Shown: positions 16,835 through 24,805 of the stretch, piece by piece
Layout of the letters: each line of letters starts with the position of its first letter
Position numbering within the stretch: position 1 is the stretch's first letter
Source: CAZCFB01 sp964511535
GTDB taxonomy: Bacteria > Myxococcota_A > Polyangia > GCA-2747355 > CAZCFB01
DNA: 64,000 nucleotides
Direction of reading: 5' to 3'
NCBI GenBank assembly: GCA_964511535.1
Contig: CAZEFW010000022.1
Span: 1 to 64,000 of the forward strand
The notes under the pieces: generated by a model
What the model was told of the DNA's origin: nothing
The model's database searches: none
The model's input: the letters and a program-made list of their open reading frames with translations, nothing else
Program-made: the position numbers and the translations under genes

Positions 16835-17785
16835 ATGACCCGCGCCACGCCACTGCTCACCTTGCTGCTGCTGCTCGTGGGCGCGCCCAGCGCCCGGGCC
16901 GAGGAGCCGGCCACGCTCTACGAGCGCGCCCTGGAGCGGTTCAGCGCGGCGGACTTCGAGGGATCCCTCGGGTTGCTGGAGCAGGTGCGAGACGCGCCGG
17001 CCGCCGGGACGGGGCTGCGCGCCCGGGCGCTGCTCTACATCGGCGTGAACCAGGCGGTGATGCGCAAGGAGGCGGCCGCGCGCGAGAGCTTCCGGGCGGC
17101 GCTGACCACGGATCCGTCGGTGGAGCTGGACCCGGACCAGTTCAAGCCGAGCATCGTCACCATGTTTCGCAACGAGCGGCGGCTCACCCTGGGTCGCCTG
17201 GACGTCAGCACCGGAAAGCCCGGGGCGGAGGTGGCGCTGGGCGGGGTCAAGGCCGGGGTGACGCCCCTGAGACGTCACGTGGTGCCCGGCCGCATCCGGG
17301 TTCAGGTGCGGCGCCCGGGGGAGGCGGGGGGCGAGTGGGCGCACGACGAGGTGGTGAAGGTGGAGGCGGGGCAGACCCTGCGGCTGGCCTTGCGCCTGCC
17401 CGGCGAGCCGCCGCCGCCGTCGCCGCGGCCTCGCGAGGAGGCGCCCCGGCGGGTGTTCACCTGGATCGCGGGGGGCGTGGGCCTTGCGGCCCTGGCCACG
17501 GGCGCGGCGCTGGCGGCCCTGGCTGACGCGGACCACGACGAGTGGGAGCAGGTGCGCCAGGAGCGCAAGGACCAGCAGCGCTGGGCCGACCTGCGCCAGG
17601 CCGGAGAGGACAAGGCGCTGGCGGCCAACATCCTGTTCGGGATGGGCGGCGCGGCGGCGGCCGCGGCGGTGGCGCTCTTCTTCCTGGAGCCTGGCTGGTC
17701 CGCGCCCGGCGGCGAGGCCTCGGTTCGGCTCACCCCTGCGGTGGGGCGCGCCGTTGGCGTGGGCCTGCAGGGGACCTTCCGGTGA
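16835..17785 (+). CDS. Exported PEGA-domain protein with C-terminal TMs
   Basis: 316 aa. GGAG lies 5 nt before the ATG. A cleavable signal peptide (about 1-22, ending ARAEE) precedes a TPR-like helical region (about 25-110; ALERFSAADFEGSLGLLEQV). A PEGA domain (about 118-190) follows, with the pattern GAEVALGGVKAGVTPL. A Pro/Arg linker leads to two TMs (about 209-228 and 262-281) separated by a charged helix. This layout is common in myxobacterial envelope proteins of unknown role. The next gene overlaps by 4 nt, suggesting the two products act together. Confidence 0.72.
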   Translation: MTRATPLLTLLLLLVGAPSARAEEPATLYERALERFSAADFEGSLGLLEQVRDAPAAGTGLRARALLYIGVNQAVMRKEAAARESFRAALTTDPSVELDPDQFKPSIVTMFRNERRLTLGRLDVSTGKPGAEVALGGVKAGVTPLRRHVVPGRIRVQVRRPGEAGGEWAHDEVVKVEAGQTLRLALRLPGEPPPPSPRPREEAPRRVFTWIAGGVGLAALATGAALAALADADHDEWEQVRQERKDQQRWADLRQAGEDKALAANILFGMGGAAAAAAVALFFLEPGWSAPGGEASVRLTPAVGRAVGVGLQGTFR

Positions 17786-19320
17786 GGTGGCGCGGCTGGA
17801 CCCTTGGCCTGTGCGCGGCGCTGGCCCTGGCCGGCTGCGTGCTCGACTGGAGCGCGCCCTGGCTGGGCGACGGCGGTCACAGCATGGACAGCGCGCCGTC
17901 GCTGGACCATGACAATGACCCCGACGGCGAGCCCGCTGACCTGCAGGGTGATCTGAAGCCGTCGCCCCCGCCCTGGGTCTGGGTCTCCGGCGGGGATGGG
18001 GTGTGCAACTTCAAGGCCGCGGCGCGGGCCAGCGACGGCGGCTTCGTGGTGGGCGGCCACTTCAGCGGGTCGATCAAGCTCAACCTCAACGGCAAGCCCA
18101 CGACCATCACCGCCTCTCCCGGGGTATCAGATACCCTGGTGCTCAAGCTGAACAACAAGGGCGGACCGATGTGGGTCTATCAGGGGACCTGCGCGGGCGA
18201 GGGCCGCGTGCAAGACATCTCGGTGGACGGCACGGGCCGCATCTGGGTCGTGGGGGACTTCGAGAAGACCATCACCTTCCCCGGCTCCATGACGGGCAAG
18301 ACCCTCACCGCCAAGGTGGGCCGGGACGGCTTCATCCTGCGGCTGGCCCCCGACGGCTCGAACCAGCTGCTGGCCCAGGTCCAGGGGCAGGACAAGGAGA
18401 TGGTCCACCGGGTTCACGCCATCGCGGACGGCTCGGCCCTGGTGGGCGGGATCATGGGGGCGGGGCCCACCTTCCAGGGTGAGACCGGGCTGATCAAGCC
18501 GTCCACCGCTGGCCTCTCGGCCCAGGTCTTCCTGGCAAAGGTCACCCCGAAGGGCACCTTCAAGTGGGTGGACCAGATCGGCGGCGCCAAGTCCGAGGAG
18601 TTGGGCGGCCTGGCCATGAGCGGCGGCAAGATCTTCGTGGCCGGGCATTTCCGGTCGAACTACATCGATTACAACAAGGACCCCGCCACCCGGATGACCC
18701 TCAAGGGCGCCTCGGACCTGTTCGTGCTGCGGATCTTGCCCCAGGCCACCAAGCGCAAGGTGCTGGATCGCGCCCAGGCGCACGGGAGCAAGGCCTCGGC
18801 CCAGCTCCATGACCTGGCCATGGACACCAAGGGGCCGGTGATCACCGGCTACTACGCGGGCGGTCCGCTGAACATGGTGGGGGCCAGCCTGACCACCACC
18901 AGCCACAGCGAGCTCTATGTGGCGGCCCTGGACAGCAAGCTCAAGGCGCGGTGGATGCAGCGCGGCACCTCGTCCGGTGGGAGCGCGGGCTGGCGGGTGG
19001 CCATCGGCGGGCAAGACCGGGTGCTGGTGGCTGGCCACTACCAGGGGAACTTCTCCATCAAGGGGATCAACTACACAAGCGGCCGAGGGGGCGACGAGAT
19101 CCTGGCGTTGATCCTGAGCCCCGGGGCCGGCGCGCTGCAGCGGATCATCACCACGGGCGACTCGGGCTGGGACCGGGCCTGGGCCCTGGTGCCTTACGCG
19201 GGCGATACCGCGCTGCTGGCAGGCGAGTACACGGGGAAGGTCATCTTCAACGGGCTGAAGCGCACCAGCGGCAAGCTGTCCGACGGGTTCGTCTGGCGCG
19301 CCAACCTCCAGGTGCCCTGA
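17782..19320 (+). CDS. Beta-propeller-like lipoprotein
   Basis: 512 aa. GTG start at 17782-17784 overlaps the stop of the PEGA gene (GTGA). The lipoprotein signal peptide ends LALAGC. An acidic linker (about 25-60) is followed by about seven degenerate ~60-residue units of beta-rich sequence with recurring patterns such as GGFVVGGHFSGSI, GRIWVVGDF, GKIFVAGHF, VLVAGHYQGNF and ALLAGEYTGKV. These are typical of SBBP/WD-like propeller repeats found in surface lipoproteins of myxobacteria. A ligand or partner cannot be deduced. It is probably surface- or periplasm-exposed with the PEGA protein. Confidence 0.75.
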   Translation: MRWRGWTLGLCAALALAGCVLDWSAPWLGDGGHSMDSAPSLDHDNDPDGEPADLQGDLKPSPPPWVWVSGGDGVCNFKAAARASDGGFVVGGHFSGSIKLNLNGKPTTITASPGVSDTLVLKLNNKGGPMWVYQGTCAGEGRVQDISVDGTGRIWVVGDFEKTITFPGSMTGKTLTAKVGRDGFILRLAPDGSNQLLAQVQGQDKEMVHRVHAIADGSALVGGIMGAGPTFQGETGLIKPSTAGLSAQVFLAKVTPKGTFKWVDQIGGAKSEELGGLAMSGGKIFVAGHFRSNYIDYNKDPATRMTLKGASDLFVLRILPQATKRKVLDRAQAHGSKASAQLHDLAMDTKGPVITGYYAGGPLNMVGASLTTTSHSELYVAALDSKLKARWMQRGTSSGGSAGWRVAIGGQDRVLVAGHYQGNFSIKGINYTSGRGGDEILALILSPGAGALQRIITTGDSGWDRAWALVPYAGDTALLAGEYTGKVIFNGLKRTSGKLSDGFVWRANLQVP

Positions 19321-19325
19321 GGCGC

Positions 19326-20639
19326 GTGGTGGGGCGGCTGGGCAAGCTGACGGCCCCGGCGGCCCGCGCCAGGGCGTTGCTGCCCGGGCGGCGGCGCCGG
19401 GACAGCGCCGGGATCTCGCGCAAGGTGGTGGTGCTGGGCGCGGGGTTCGCCGGGCTCAGCGCGGCCCAGGCGCTGGATCGCACCCTGAAGGTCACGGTGG
19501 TGGACCCCCACGTGCGGTTCGACTTTCTGCCCAACGTCCATGAGCTGATCTCCGGCGCCAAGCAGCCCGCCGACCTGCAGCTCCCGCGCGCCGCGCTGGT
19601 CCACCGGGCTGGCCACACCTTCCTGCGCGACCGCGCCATGGACCTGGACCTCTCGGCCAGGCGCGTGACCCTGGCGGGCGGCCGGGCGCTGGACTACGAC
19701 TACCTGCTGGTGGCCTGCGGCGGCGAGGGCAGCCTGGGCCTGGTGCCTGGCGCCGCCGCCCACGCCATGGCCTTCAAGTCGGTGGGCCACTGCGCCGCCA
19801 TCGGCCGCAGGCTGGCCGGGCTCATGAACCGGGGCTCGCCTGCGCGGGTGGCCATCGTGGGCGCGGGGCTGGAGGGGATCGAGGCCCTGGGGGAGATCCT
19901 GCGCCTCGGCGATGCCCCCGGGGGAAAGCCCGTGGAGGTGCACATGCTGGAGGCTTCCGCCACGCTGATGCCCGCCGCGCCGCCGGCACTGGACGCCGAG
20001 GTGCGCCGCCTGTGTCGCCGCCGCCCGGTGACGTTCCACACCGGGGTGCGCGTGGCCTGCGTGGAGCCGGGGCGGATCTGCCTGCAGGGTGGGGGCGAGG
20101 TGCCGGCCGAGCTGATGATCTGGACCGCCGGGCTCCGGCCGCGGCCGCTGCTGCGACAGGCGGGGCTGTCGCCCCGGGGAGGCGAGTGGGCGCCGGTGCG
20201 GCCCACGCTCCAGAGCCAGGACCGCGATGAGGTGCTGGTGGCCGGCGACGCGGTGGCGCTGCCGCGGCCGGTGGAGAAGCAGGCGTACCACGCGCTGGAC
20301 ATGGGGCGCCGGGCCGGGCTGAACATCGCCCGGCTGGTGGCGGGCCGTCAGCCCCGCCGCTTTCGCCCCTCGCCCAAGCCGCAGCTGATCTCCTTCGGCG
20401 ACCTCGACTGCTTCATGGTGCTGGGTGACACCGTGGTGGCCGGAAAGCCGCTGCTGGCGCTCAAGGAGGGTGTCTACCAGCTGGTGATGGCCCGCCTCGA
20501 TCCGCCCACCGGCCTCGGCTCCATCCGGCAGGCCGTGCGCCGCGCGCGCCAGGGAATGGAAGACCTCACCGGCCCGGGCCTCTCCCTGGCCACCCTCGCC
20601 CGCCAGGCAGATGTCCGCATCCTAAAAAATGTCAAGTAG
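19326..20639 (+). CDS. NAD(P)H dehydrogenase-like (type II NDH family) flavoprotein
   Basis: 437 aa from GTG 19326 (GTG 19329 is equally possible). After a basic ~30-residue lead, VVVLGAGFAGLSAA is the FAD Rossmann dinucleotide motif, and VAIVGAGLEGIEAL is the second nucleotide-binding motif. DEVLVAGDA is the FAD-binding ATG/GD motif. Overall layout matches NDH-2/sulfide:quinone-like reductases, which pass electrons from NAD(P)H to quinone at the membrane; the C-terminal region (about 355-437) would be the membrane-facing part. No redox Cys pair typical of SQR was noted. The last residues (NVK, stop) are encoded by the left arm of a palindromic repeat, so the original C-terminus may have been altered. 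Confidence 0.75.
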   Translation: MVGRLGKLTAPAARARALLPGRRRRDSAGISRKVVVLGAGFAGLSAAQALDRTLKVTVVDPHVRFDFLPNVHELISGAKQPADLQLPRAALVHRAGHTFLRDRAMDLDLSARRVTLAGGRALDYDYLLVACGGEGSLGLVPGAAAHAMAFKSVGHCAAIGRRLAGLMNRGSPARVAIVGAGLEGIEALGEILRLGDAPGGKPVEVHMLEASATLMPAAPPALDAEVRRLCRRRPVTFHTGVRVACVEPGRICLQGGGEVPAELMIWTAGLRPRPLLRQAGLSPRGGEWAPVRPTLQSQDRDEVLVAGDAVALPRPVEKQAYHALDMGRRAGLNIARLVAGRQPRRFRPSPKPQLISFGDLDCFMVLGDTVVAGKPLLALKEGVYQLVMARLDPPTGLGSIRQAVRRARQGMEDLTGPGLSLATLARQADVRILKNVK

Positions 20640-20668
20640 GGGGGTCAGACCCCTACACTTGACATTTT
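20626..20668. repeat. Palindromic repeat copy 1 (REP-like, possible bidirectional terminator)
   Basis: A ~43-bp imperfect palindrome: left arm TGTCAAGTAGGGG, centre GGTCAGACC, right arm CCCCTACACTTGACA, flanked by A4 and T4. The TAG stop of the upstream NDH-2-like gene (20637-20639) lies in its left arm. The hairpin with terminal T-run reads as an intrinsic terminator on both strands between convergent genes. Confidence 0.8.
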
Positions 20669-20680
20669 CCAGTGGCGGCC

Positions 20681-20723
20681 AAAGTGTCAAGTAGGGGGGT
20701 CAGACCCCTACACTTGACATTTT
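20681..20723. repeat. Palindromic repeat copy 2
   Basis: Second copy of the same ~43-bp palindrome, 12 bp after the first and identical except at its extreme left end (AAAGTGTC instead of AAAATGTC). Its right edge overlaps the TAA stop of panD (20722-20724, read on the minus strand). Confidence 0.8.
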
Positions 20724-21102
20724 AGCTGTGGGGGCCGGGGCGCTCGGGGCGCTGCTCTGTGGGGTGGTTGTCGCCGTCAACCAGCACCACGGCGGGTTCA
20801 TGCCGGGGTACCTCATCGGCGTGTAGCGCCACGAAGGTGGCGATGATCACCAGGTCGCCCACCTCGAACAGGTGTGCCGCGGCCCCGTTGGCGCAGATGA
20901 CGCCCGAGCCGGCCTCGCCCTGCAGGGCGTAGGTCTGGATCCGGCTGCCCCGGGTGACGTTCCACACATGCACCTGCTCGTTGGGGACCATGTTGGCGGC
21001 CGCCATCAGGTCCTGATCAATGGTCAGGCTGCCCTCGTAGTCGAGGTCGGCGTGGGTCACCGTGGCGCGGTGAATCTTTCCTCCGAGGAGCGTACGCTGC
21101 AT
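20722..21102 (-). CDS. panD: Aspartate 1-decarboxylase
   Basis: 126-aa PanD, which makes beta-alanine from aspartate for pantothenate and CoA synthesis. The proenzyme self-cleaves at the Gly-Ser bond in YEGSLTID (Ser25), creating the pyruvoyl cofactor; the N-terminal MQRTLLGGKIHRATVT and the NGAAAHL region are also family-typical. Length fits the family (~120 aa). The C-terminal tail (TEQRPERPGPHS) is not conserved and ends at the palindromic repeat, so the terminus may have been modified by it. A GGAGG lies 11 nt before the ATG. No other pan genes are nearby. Confidence 0.95.
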   Translation of the reverse strand: MQRTLLGGKIHRATVTHADLDYEGSLTIDQDLMAAANMVPNEQVHVWNVTRGSRIQTYALQGEAGSGVICANGAAAHLFEVGDLVIIATFVALHADEVPRHEPAVVLVDGDNHPTEQRPERPGPHS

Positions 21103-21127
21103 GGTCGGCTCGGCCTCCGCTGCAGAT

Positions 21128-21157
21128 CCTATAGCCGCGGCGATGAGCCTCTGTAAA
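21128..21157 (-). promoter_or_regulatory. Sigma70-like promoter for panD
   Basis: Read on the minus strand: -35 TTTACA (21152-21157), 18-nt spacer, -10 TATAGG (21128-21133), about 25 nt upstream of the panD ATG. Five of six and four of six consensus positions match. Prediction only. Confidence 0.5.
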
Positions 21158-21161
21158 GGGG

Positions 21162-21178
21162 TGTCACCAAATTGTCAC
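21162..21178. promoter_or_regulatory. Direct repeat TGTCAC, 11-bp period (possible operator)
   Basis: TGTCAC at 21162-21167 and 21173-21178, one helical turn apart, just upstream of the panD -35 and in the divergent region before the flavoprotein gene at 21243. This spacing is compatible with a regulator binding one DNA face, but no specific factor can be assigned. Confidence 0.3.
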
Positions 21179-21242
21179 ACGCGAGGCAGCGAAGGTGCTT
21201 CGCCTTGACAGGGCCGCCCGATCCCACCAAGGATACCTGGCC

Positions 21243-22277
21243 ATGAGCGATCGACCCATCATCGTCGGGGCGGGGATTGCAGGGCTTACCCTCGCCAACC
21301 TGATGAAAGCGCCAAAGCCGCTGTTTCTCGAAAAAAGCCGGGGTGTTGGAGGACGCTGCGCCACCCGGCGTGTCCAGGGGGACCTGCCCGTCGACCATGG
21401 CGTGCCCATGATCCACGGTCGCTCCCCCGAGCTGCGCGAGTTCCTCTCGGCCCTGGACCCGGAGGAAATCCAGTGGGACTGGCCCATGCGCGTGCGCGGC
21501 GATGGCACGCCCTGCCAGCCGCAGGCGTACGACAGCCGCACCTGGCGCGCCGCGTTCGCCCGGGGTGTGACCACCTTCGCCAAGCACCTCGCCGAACCCT
21601 TCGAGGTGCGCCGCGAGACCGAGGTGCAGCGCATCTCCCTGGGGGACCGGTGCTTCGAGCTGGCCGCGGGGGCGGAGACCTTCCGAACCCGCGCCCTGGT
21701 GCTGACCTGCCCGCTGCCCCAGACCGTGGCCCTGGTGGAGCCGCTTGCCCAAAGCGCCCCCGAGCTCTCGGCCCTGCTGCAGGTGCTCCAGCGGGTGCAC
21801 ACGCTGCCCAGCCTGACGGTGCTGGCCGGCTACGACCGCCCCACCGCCGACGACTGGCACCTGCGCGTGCCCGGCCCGGACAGCGTGATCCACACCATCG
21901 TCAACGACAGCTCCAAGCGACCGGACGCGCCCTCGCAGGTGCTGGTGATCCAGGGCAACCCGGTCTTCTCCAGGCAGAACCTGGAGGCCGACCCGGCGCG
22001 CTGGGGTGACGAGCTGCTCGGGGCGGCCGCGAGCGTCCTGGGCCCCTGGGCGGCAGAGCCGACCTGGCACCAGGAGCACCGCTGGCGCCACGCCCGGGTT
22101 CAGCGCGGCGACGAGCTGAGCAACCCGGTGCTGTTGAGCTGGCCCGACGGCCAGACCCTCGCCCTGTGCGGCGAGGCGTTCAACGGCGCCGGCGGCGTCG
22201 AGGGCGCGCTGCTGAGCGCCTGCGCCCTGGCGCGACGGCTGGAACATGGGCAGCCCTCCCCGGTCTCCGGAGCATAG
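21243..22277 (+). CDS. Renalase-like FAD-dependent amine oxidase-family protein
   Basis: 344 aa starting at ATG 21243 (AGGA 9 nt upstream); an earlier in-frame codon at 21195 has no ribosome site. The N-terminus has the FAD motif PIIVGAGIAGLTLAN, then LEKSRGVGGRCATRR, the R-G-x-G-G-R pattern of renalase-like and amine-oxidase-type flavoproteins. The C-terminus has LALCGEAFNGAGGVEGALLS, the second FAD-contact segment. It probably oxidises an NAD(P)H-type or amine substrate, not determinable here. It is followed after 2 nt by ribA, whose product starts flavin synthesis, so co-expression of a flavoenzyme with flavin supply is plausible. Confidence 0.75.
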   Translation: MSDRPIIVGAGIAGLTLANLMKAPKPLFLEKSRGVGGRCATRRVQGDLPVDHGVPMIHGRSPELREFLSALDPEEIQWDWPMRVRGDGTPCQPQAYDSRTWRAAFARGVTTFAKHLAEPFEVRRETEVQRISLGDRCFELAAGAETFRTRALVLTCPLPQTVALVEPLAQSAPELSALLQVLQRVHTLPSLTVLAGYDRPTADDWHLRVPGPDSVIHTIVNDSSKRPDAPSQVLVIQGNPVFSRQNLEADPARWGDELLGAAASVLGPWAAEPTWHQEHRWRHARVQRGDELSNPVLLSWPDGQTLALCGEAFNGAGGVEGALLSACALARRLEHGQPSPVSGA

Positions 22278-22279
22278 AC

Positions 22280-23011
22280 ATGTCACTCAATCCGCTTGAA
22301 ATAGACGAGATCCTCAAGGCCGAGTACGACCATGATTGCGGCGGCTTCGGCAAGGACCACGTGTGCGTCCGCATCGTGGCCATCGCCGATTTGCCCACCA
22401 AGTTCGGCGAGTTCCAGATCGTCGCGTTCTGGAACAACAAGGACGACAAGGAGCATGTGGCGGTGGTGCGTGGCGACATCCGCGGCCAGGCCGACGTGCC
22501 GCTGCGCGTTCACTCCGAGTGCCTCACCGGCGACGGCCTCGGCTCGCTGCGCTGCGACTGCCGCGACCAGCTCGAGGCGTCGCTGCAGGCCATCGGCGAG
22601 ATGGAGCGCGGCGTGCTGCTCTACCTCAGACAGGAGGGCCGTGGCATCGGCCTGATCAACAAGATCCGCGCCTACAGCCTGCAGGACATGGGCCTCGACA
22701 CCGTGGAGGCCAACCTGGCCCTCGGCTTTCGCGATGAGGAGCGCGACTTCGCCGTGGCCGCGCACATGATCCACAGCCTGGAGATCAAGTCGATCCAGCT
22801 GATGACCAACAACCCGTACAAGATCCAGGAACTGGAGAAGCACAGCGTGGTCATCAGCAAGCGGCTGCAGCACGAGCTGCCGCACAACCCCCACAACGAG
22901 GCCTACCTGGCCACCAAGGTGGCCCGCATGGGCCACTTCCTGCGCATGGACGGCGAGACCAGCCTGGACGAGCAGGGCGACGTGCGCCCCCTGCCCGCCG
23001 ACCCCGAGTAG
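22280..23011 (+). CDS. ribA: GTP cyclohydrolase II
   Basis: 243-aa enzyme of the first step of riboflavin synthesis: GTP to diaminohydroxy-ribosylamino-pyrimidinone phosphate plus formate. Zinc ligands are visible as C-x10-C-x-C in SECLTGDGLGSLRCDC. RQEGRGIGL carries the catalytic Arg, followed by LVNKIRAY-type sequence (INKIRAYSLQD), D-T-V-E-A-N, and LMTNNPYKI. It is a stand-alone RibA with no RibB (DHBP synthase) domain. The N- and C-terminal extensions make it longer than the ~200-aa E. coli enzyme. Start ATG 22280 lies 2 nt after the flavoprotein stop. A strong hairpin follows the stop. Confidence 0.93.
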   Translation: MSLNPLEIDEILKAEYDHDCGGFGKDHVCVRIVAIADLPTKFGEFQIVAFWNNKDDKEHVAVVRGDIRGQADVPLRVHSECLTGDGLGSLRCDCRDQLEASLQAIGEMERGVLLYLRQEGRGIGLINKIRAYSLQDMGLDTVEANLALGFRDEERDFAVAAHMIHSLEIKSIQLMTNNPYKIQELEKHSVVISKRLQHELPHNPHNEAYLATKVARMGHFLRMDGETSLDEQGDVRPLPADPE

Positions 23012-23019
23012 GGGCCGCG

Positions 23020-23046
23020 GGCGGCGTTGCCCAGGACAACGCCGCC
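23020..23046 (+). terminator. Hairpin after ribA
   Basis: Perfect 10-bp stem GGCGGCGTTG / CAACGCCGCC with a 7-nt loop, 9 nt after the ribA stop. There is no T-run after it, so it may be a non-canonical terminator or an mRNA 3'-end stabiliser. Confidence 0.5.
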
Positions 23047-23211
23047 GCCCCGGCAGGCCGGGGCCATGTTTTCATTCGCAACACGCCGGTCTCTGCGCCG
23101 GTGTACCTGCCGAAGATCCCGGAAGATTTTTTTCCGGCACATGCCTTGCTTATCCATACCCGAACCGGTAGAAGCTTCGGCCCACATCATCCCGAAAGAG
23201 GCATGGCCAGC

Positions 23212-24795
23212 ATGTACCCCACAAGAATCAAACCGATCATCATCGCCGGCGGGCTCATCCTGCTCCTCTGGCCCGGCATCACCCTGGGCCAGGCGCCACC
23301 CGTGGCGCCGCCGCCCGAAGAGGAGGTCCCGGCCGAGCTGTCAGAGCCGCCCGCGGCCCCCGAGCCCGATTCGTCGGAGATCCCGGCCGAGCCTGCGCCT
23401 GCGCCCGCGCCGTCGGTGGAGCCCGCGGATAAAGCCGACAAGCCGGTGACACCCCCGGCGCCGGCGTCCGCGGTCAAGAAGGACGCCGAGTTCACCGACG
23501 CCATGCTCACCCTGCTGCGGGGCTTCCGCTTCGGCTCCTACGGCCGGGTCGGCGTCTCGGGCGATCTGTCCCGGGGCTCCAAGGCCAAGCCGCTCAACGT
23601 GGTGACCCACGGCCCGCGCCTCGAGGAGTCGCCCTACGTGGAGCTGGACCTGGGCTACGTCATGGACCGCGGCGACGACCTCGGCTTCAAGGTGCAGTTC
23701 ACCATGGCCTTCTCCGAGGACTTCTTCCACTACAACGGCGAGTGGGACGCCGACATCGCCATCCGCAACCTGTACCTCGAGGCGGTCAACGTGTTCACCC
23801 CGGCCCTGTCCATCTGGGCCGGCTCGCGCATGTACCGCGGCGACGACATCTACCTGTTCGACTACTGGCCCCTCGACCTGCTCAACACCCTGGGCGCCGG
23901 CGCGCGGCTGCGCTTCGGCAACACGCACATCAACCTGCACGGCGGCGTCAACCGGCTCAAGGACGCCTACCAGTACCAGAAGTTCCCGGTGCCCGGCGCC
24001 AAGTTCGGCTCCGAGGACGTGGAGGTGCTCGATCGCCAGCGCGCCATCTTCTCGCTCAAGGCGACCCACGAGATGCCCAAGCTCACCGACGCGCTGTCCA
24101 TGAAGGTGGCACTGTACGGCGAGCTGCACCACCTGCCCGACGGGACCCAGCGCAAGGACCTGGAGGTCAAGGACCTGCCGTCGGACATCGGCTGGGTGGC
24201 CGGCGTCCAGCTCGGCCTGTGGGACTTCGGCGACAACGCCCACCTGAACCTGTGGGGCCGCGTGGCCGGCGGCCTGGCGGCCTACGGCGAGCTGTCGGTG
24301 CCCGGGGCGGTGGACCTGGAGAAGAAGGCCGCCGACGCCCGCGAGTACGTGGTGGCCCTGTCCGGCAACTACGAGCGCGGCATCTTCGGCATGATGCTCG
24401 GGGCCTACATGCGCTACTTCGAGGACGCCGACGGCAACAAGAGCGACTACGACGACGGCTGGGAGTATGTGCTGGCCGCGCGCCCGATCTTCTTCATCCA
24501 CAAGTACTTCCACCAGGCGGCGGAGATCTCCTGGCAGGGGCGGCGGCCCAACGGGCTGAACCCCCGCAGCCAAACCCACCTGGTGCCCAACGTGATGAAG
24601 TTCTCCCTGATCCCGACGCTGAGCTGGGACCGCGGCAGCTACTCGCGGCCCCATATCCGCTTCATCTACACCCTCACCTACCTCGACGAGGCCGCGCGCA
24701 TGCTGTTCCCCAAGGAGGACCCGCGCTACGGCGAGTCGATGCACCACTTCATGGGGGTGCAGGTTGAGTGGTGGTTCAACAGCTCCTACCGTTAG
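23212..24795 (+). CDS. Maltoporin-like carbohydrate porin (LamB family-like)
   Basis: 527 aa. ATG 23212 has AGAGG at 10-nt spacing; ATG 23203 is an alternative with spacing too short. A signal peptide (about 1-28; IIIAGGLILLLWPGITLG) is followed by a Pro/Glu/Ala-rich linker (about 30-95) and a beta-barrel region with features of sugar porins: FGSYGRVGVSGD, the aromatic-rich WAGSRMYRGDDIYLFDYWPLD segment (LamB-like R-x-Y-R/D-x-x-x-x-D-Y-W), GRVAGGLAAYGE and a C-terminal aromatic (WWFNSSYR). It should let malto-oligosaccharides cross the outer membrane. The next gene, 10 nt downstream, is a secreted amylase, supporting that role. Confidence 0.8.
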   Translation: MYPTRIKPIIIAGGLILLLWPGITLGQAPPVAPPPEEEVPAELSEPPAAPEPDSSEIPAEPAPAPAPSVEPADKADKPVTPPAPASAVKKDAEFTDAMLTLLRGFRFGSYGRVGVSGDLSRGSKAKPLNVVTHGPRLEESPYVELDLGYVMDRGDDLGFKVQFTMAFSEDFFHYNGEWDADIAIRNLYLEAVNVFTPALSIWAGSRMYRGDDIYLFDYWPLDLLNTLGAGARLRFGNTHINLHGGVNRLKDAYQYQKFPVPGAKFGSEDVEVLDRQRAIFSLKATHEMPKLTDALSMKVALYGELHHLPDGTQRKDLEVKDLPSDIGWVAGVQLGLWDFGDNAHLNLWGRVAGGLAAYGELSVPGAVDLEKKAADAREYVVALSGNYERGIFGMMLGAYMRYFEDADGNKSDYDDGWEYVLAARPIFFIHKYFHQAAEISWQGRRPNGLNPRSQTHLVPNVMKFSLIPTLSWDRGSYSRPHIRFIYTLTYLDEAARMLFPKEDPRYGESMHHFMGVQVEWWFNSSYR

Positions 24796-24805
24796 GAGAG
24801 GGAAG

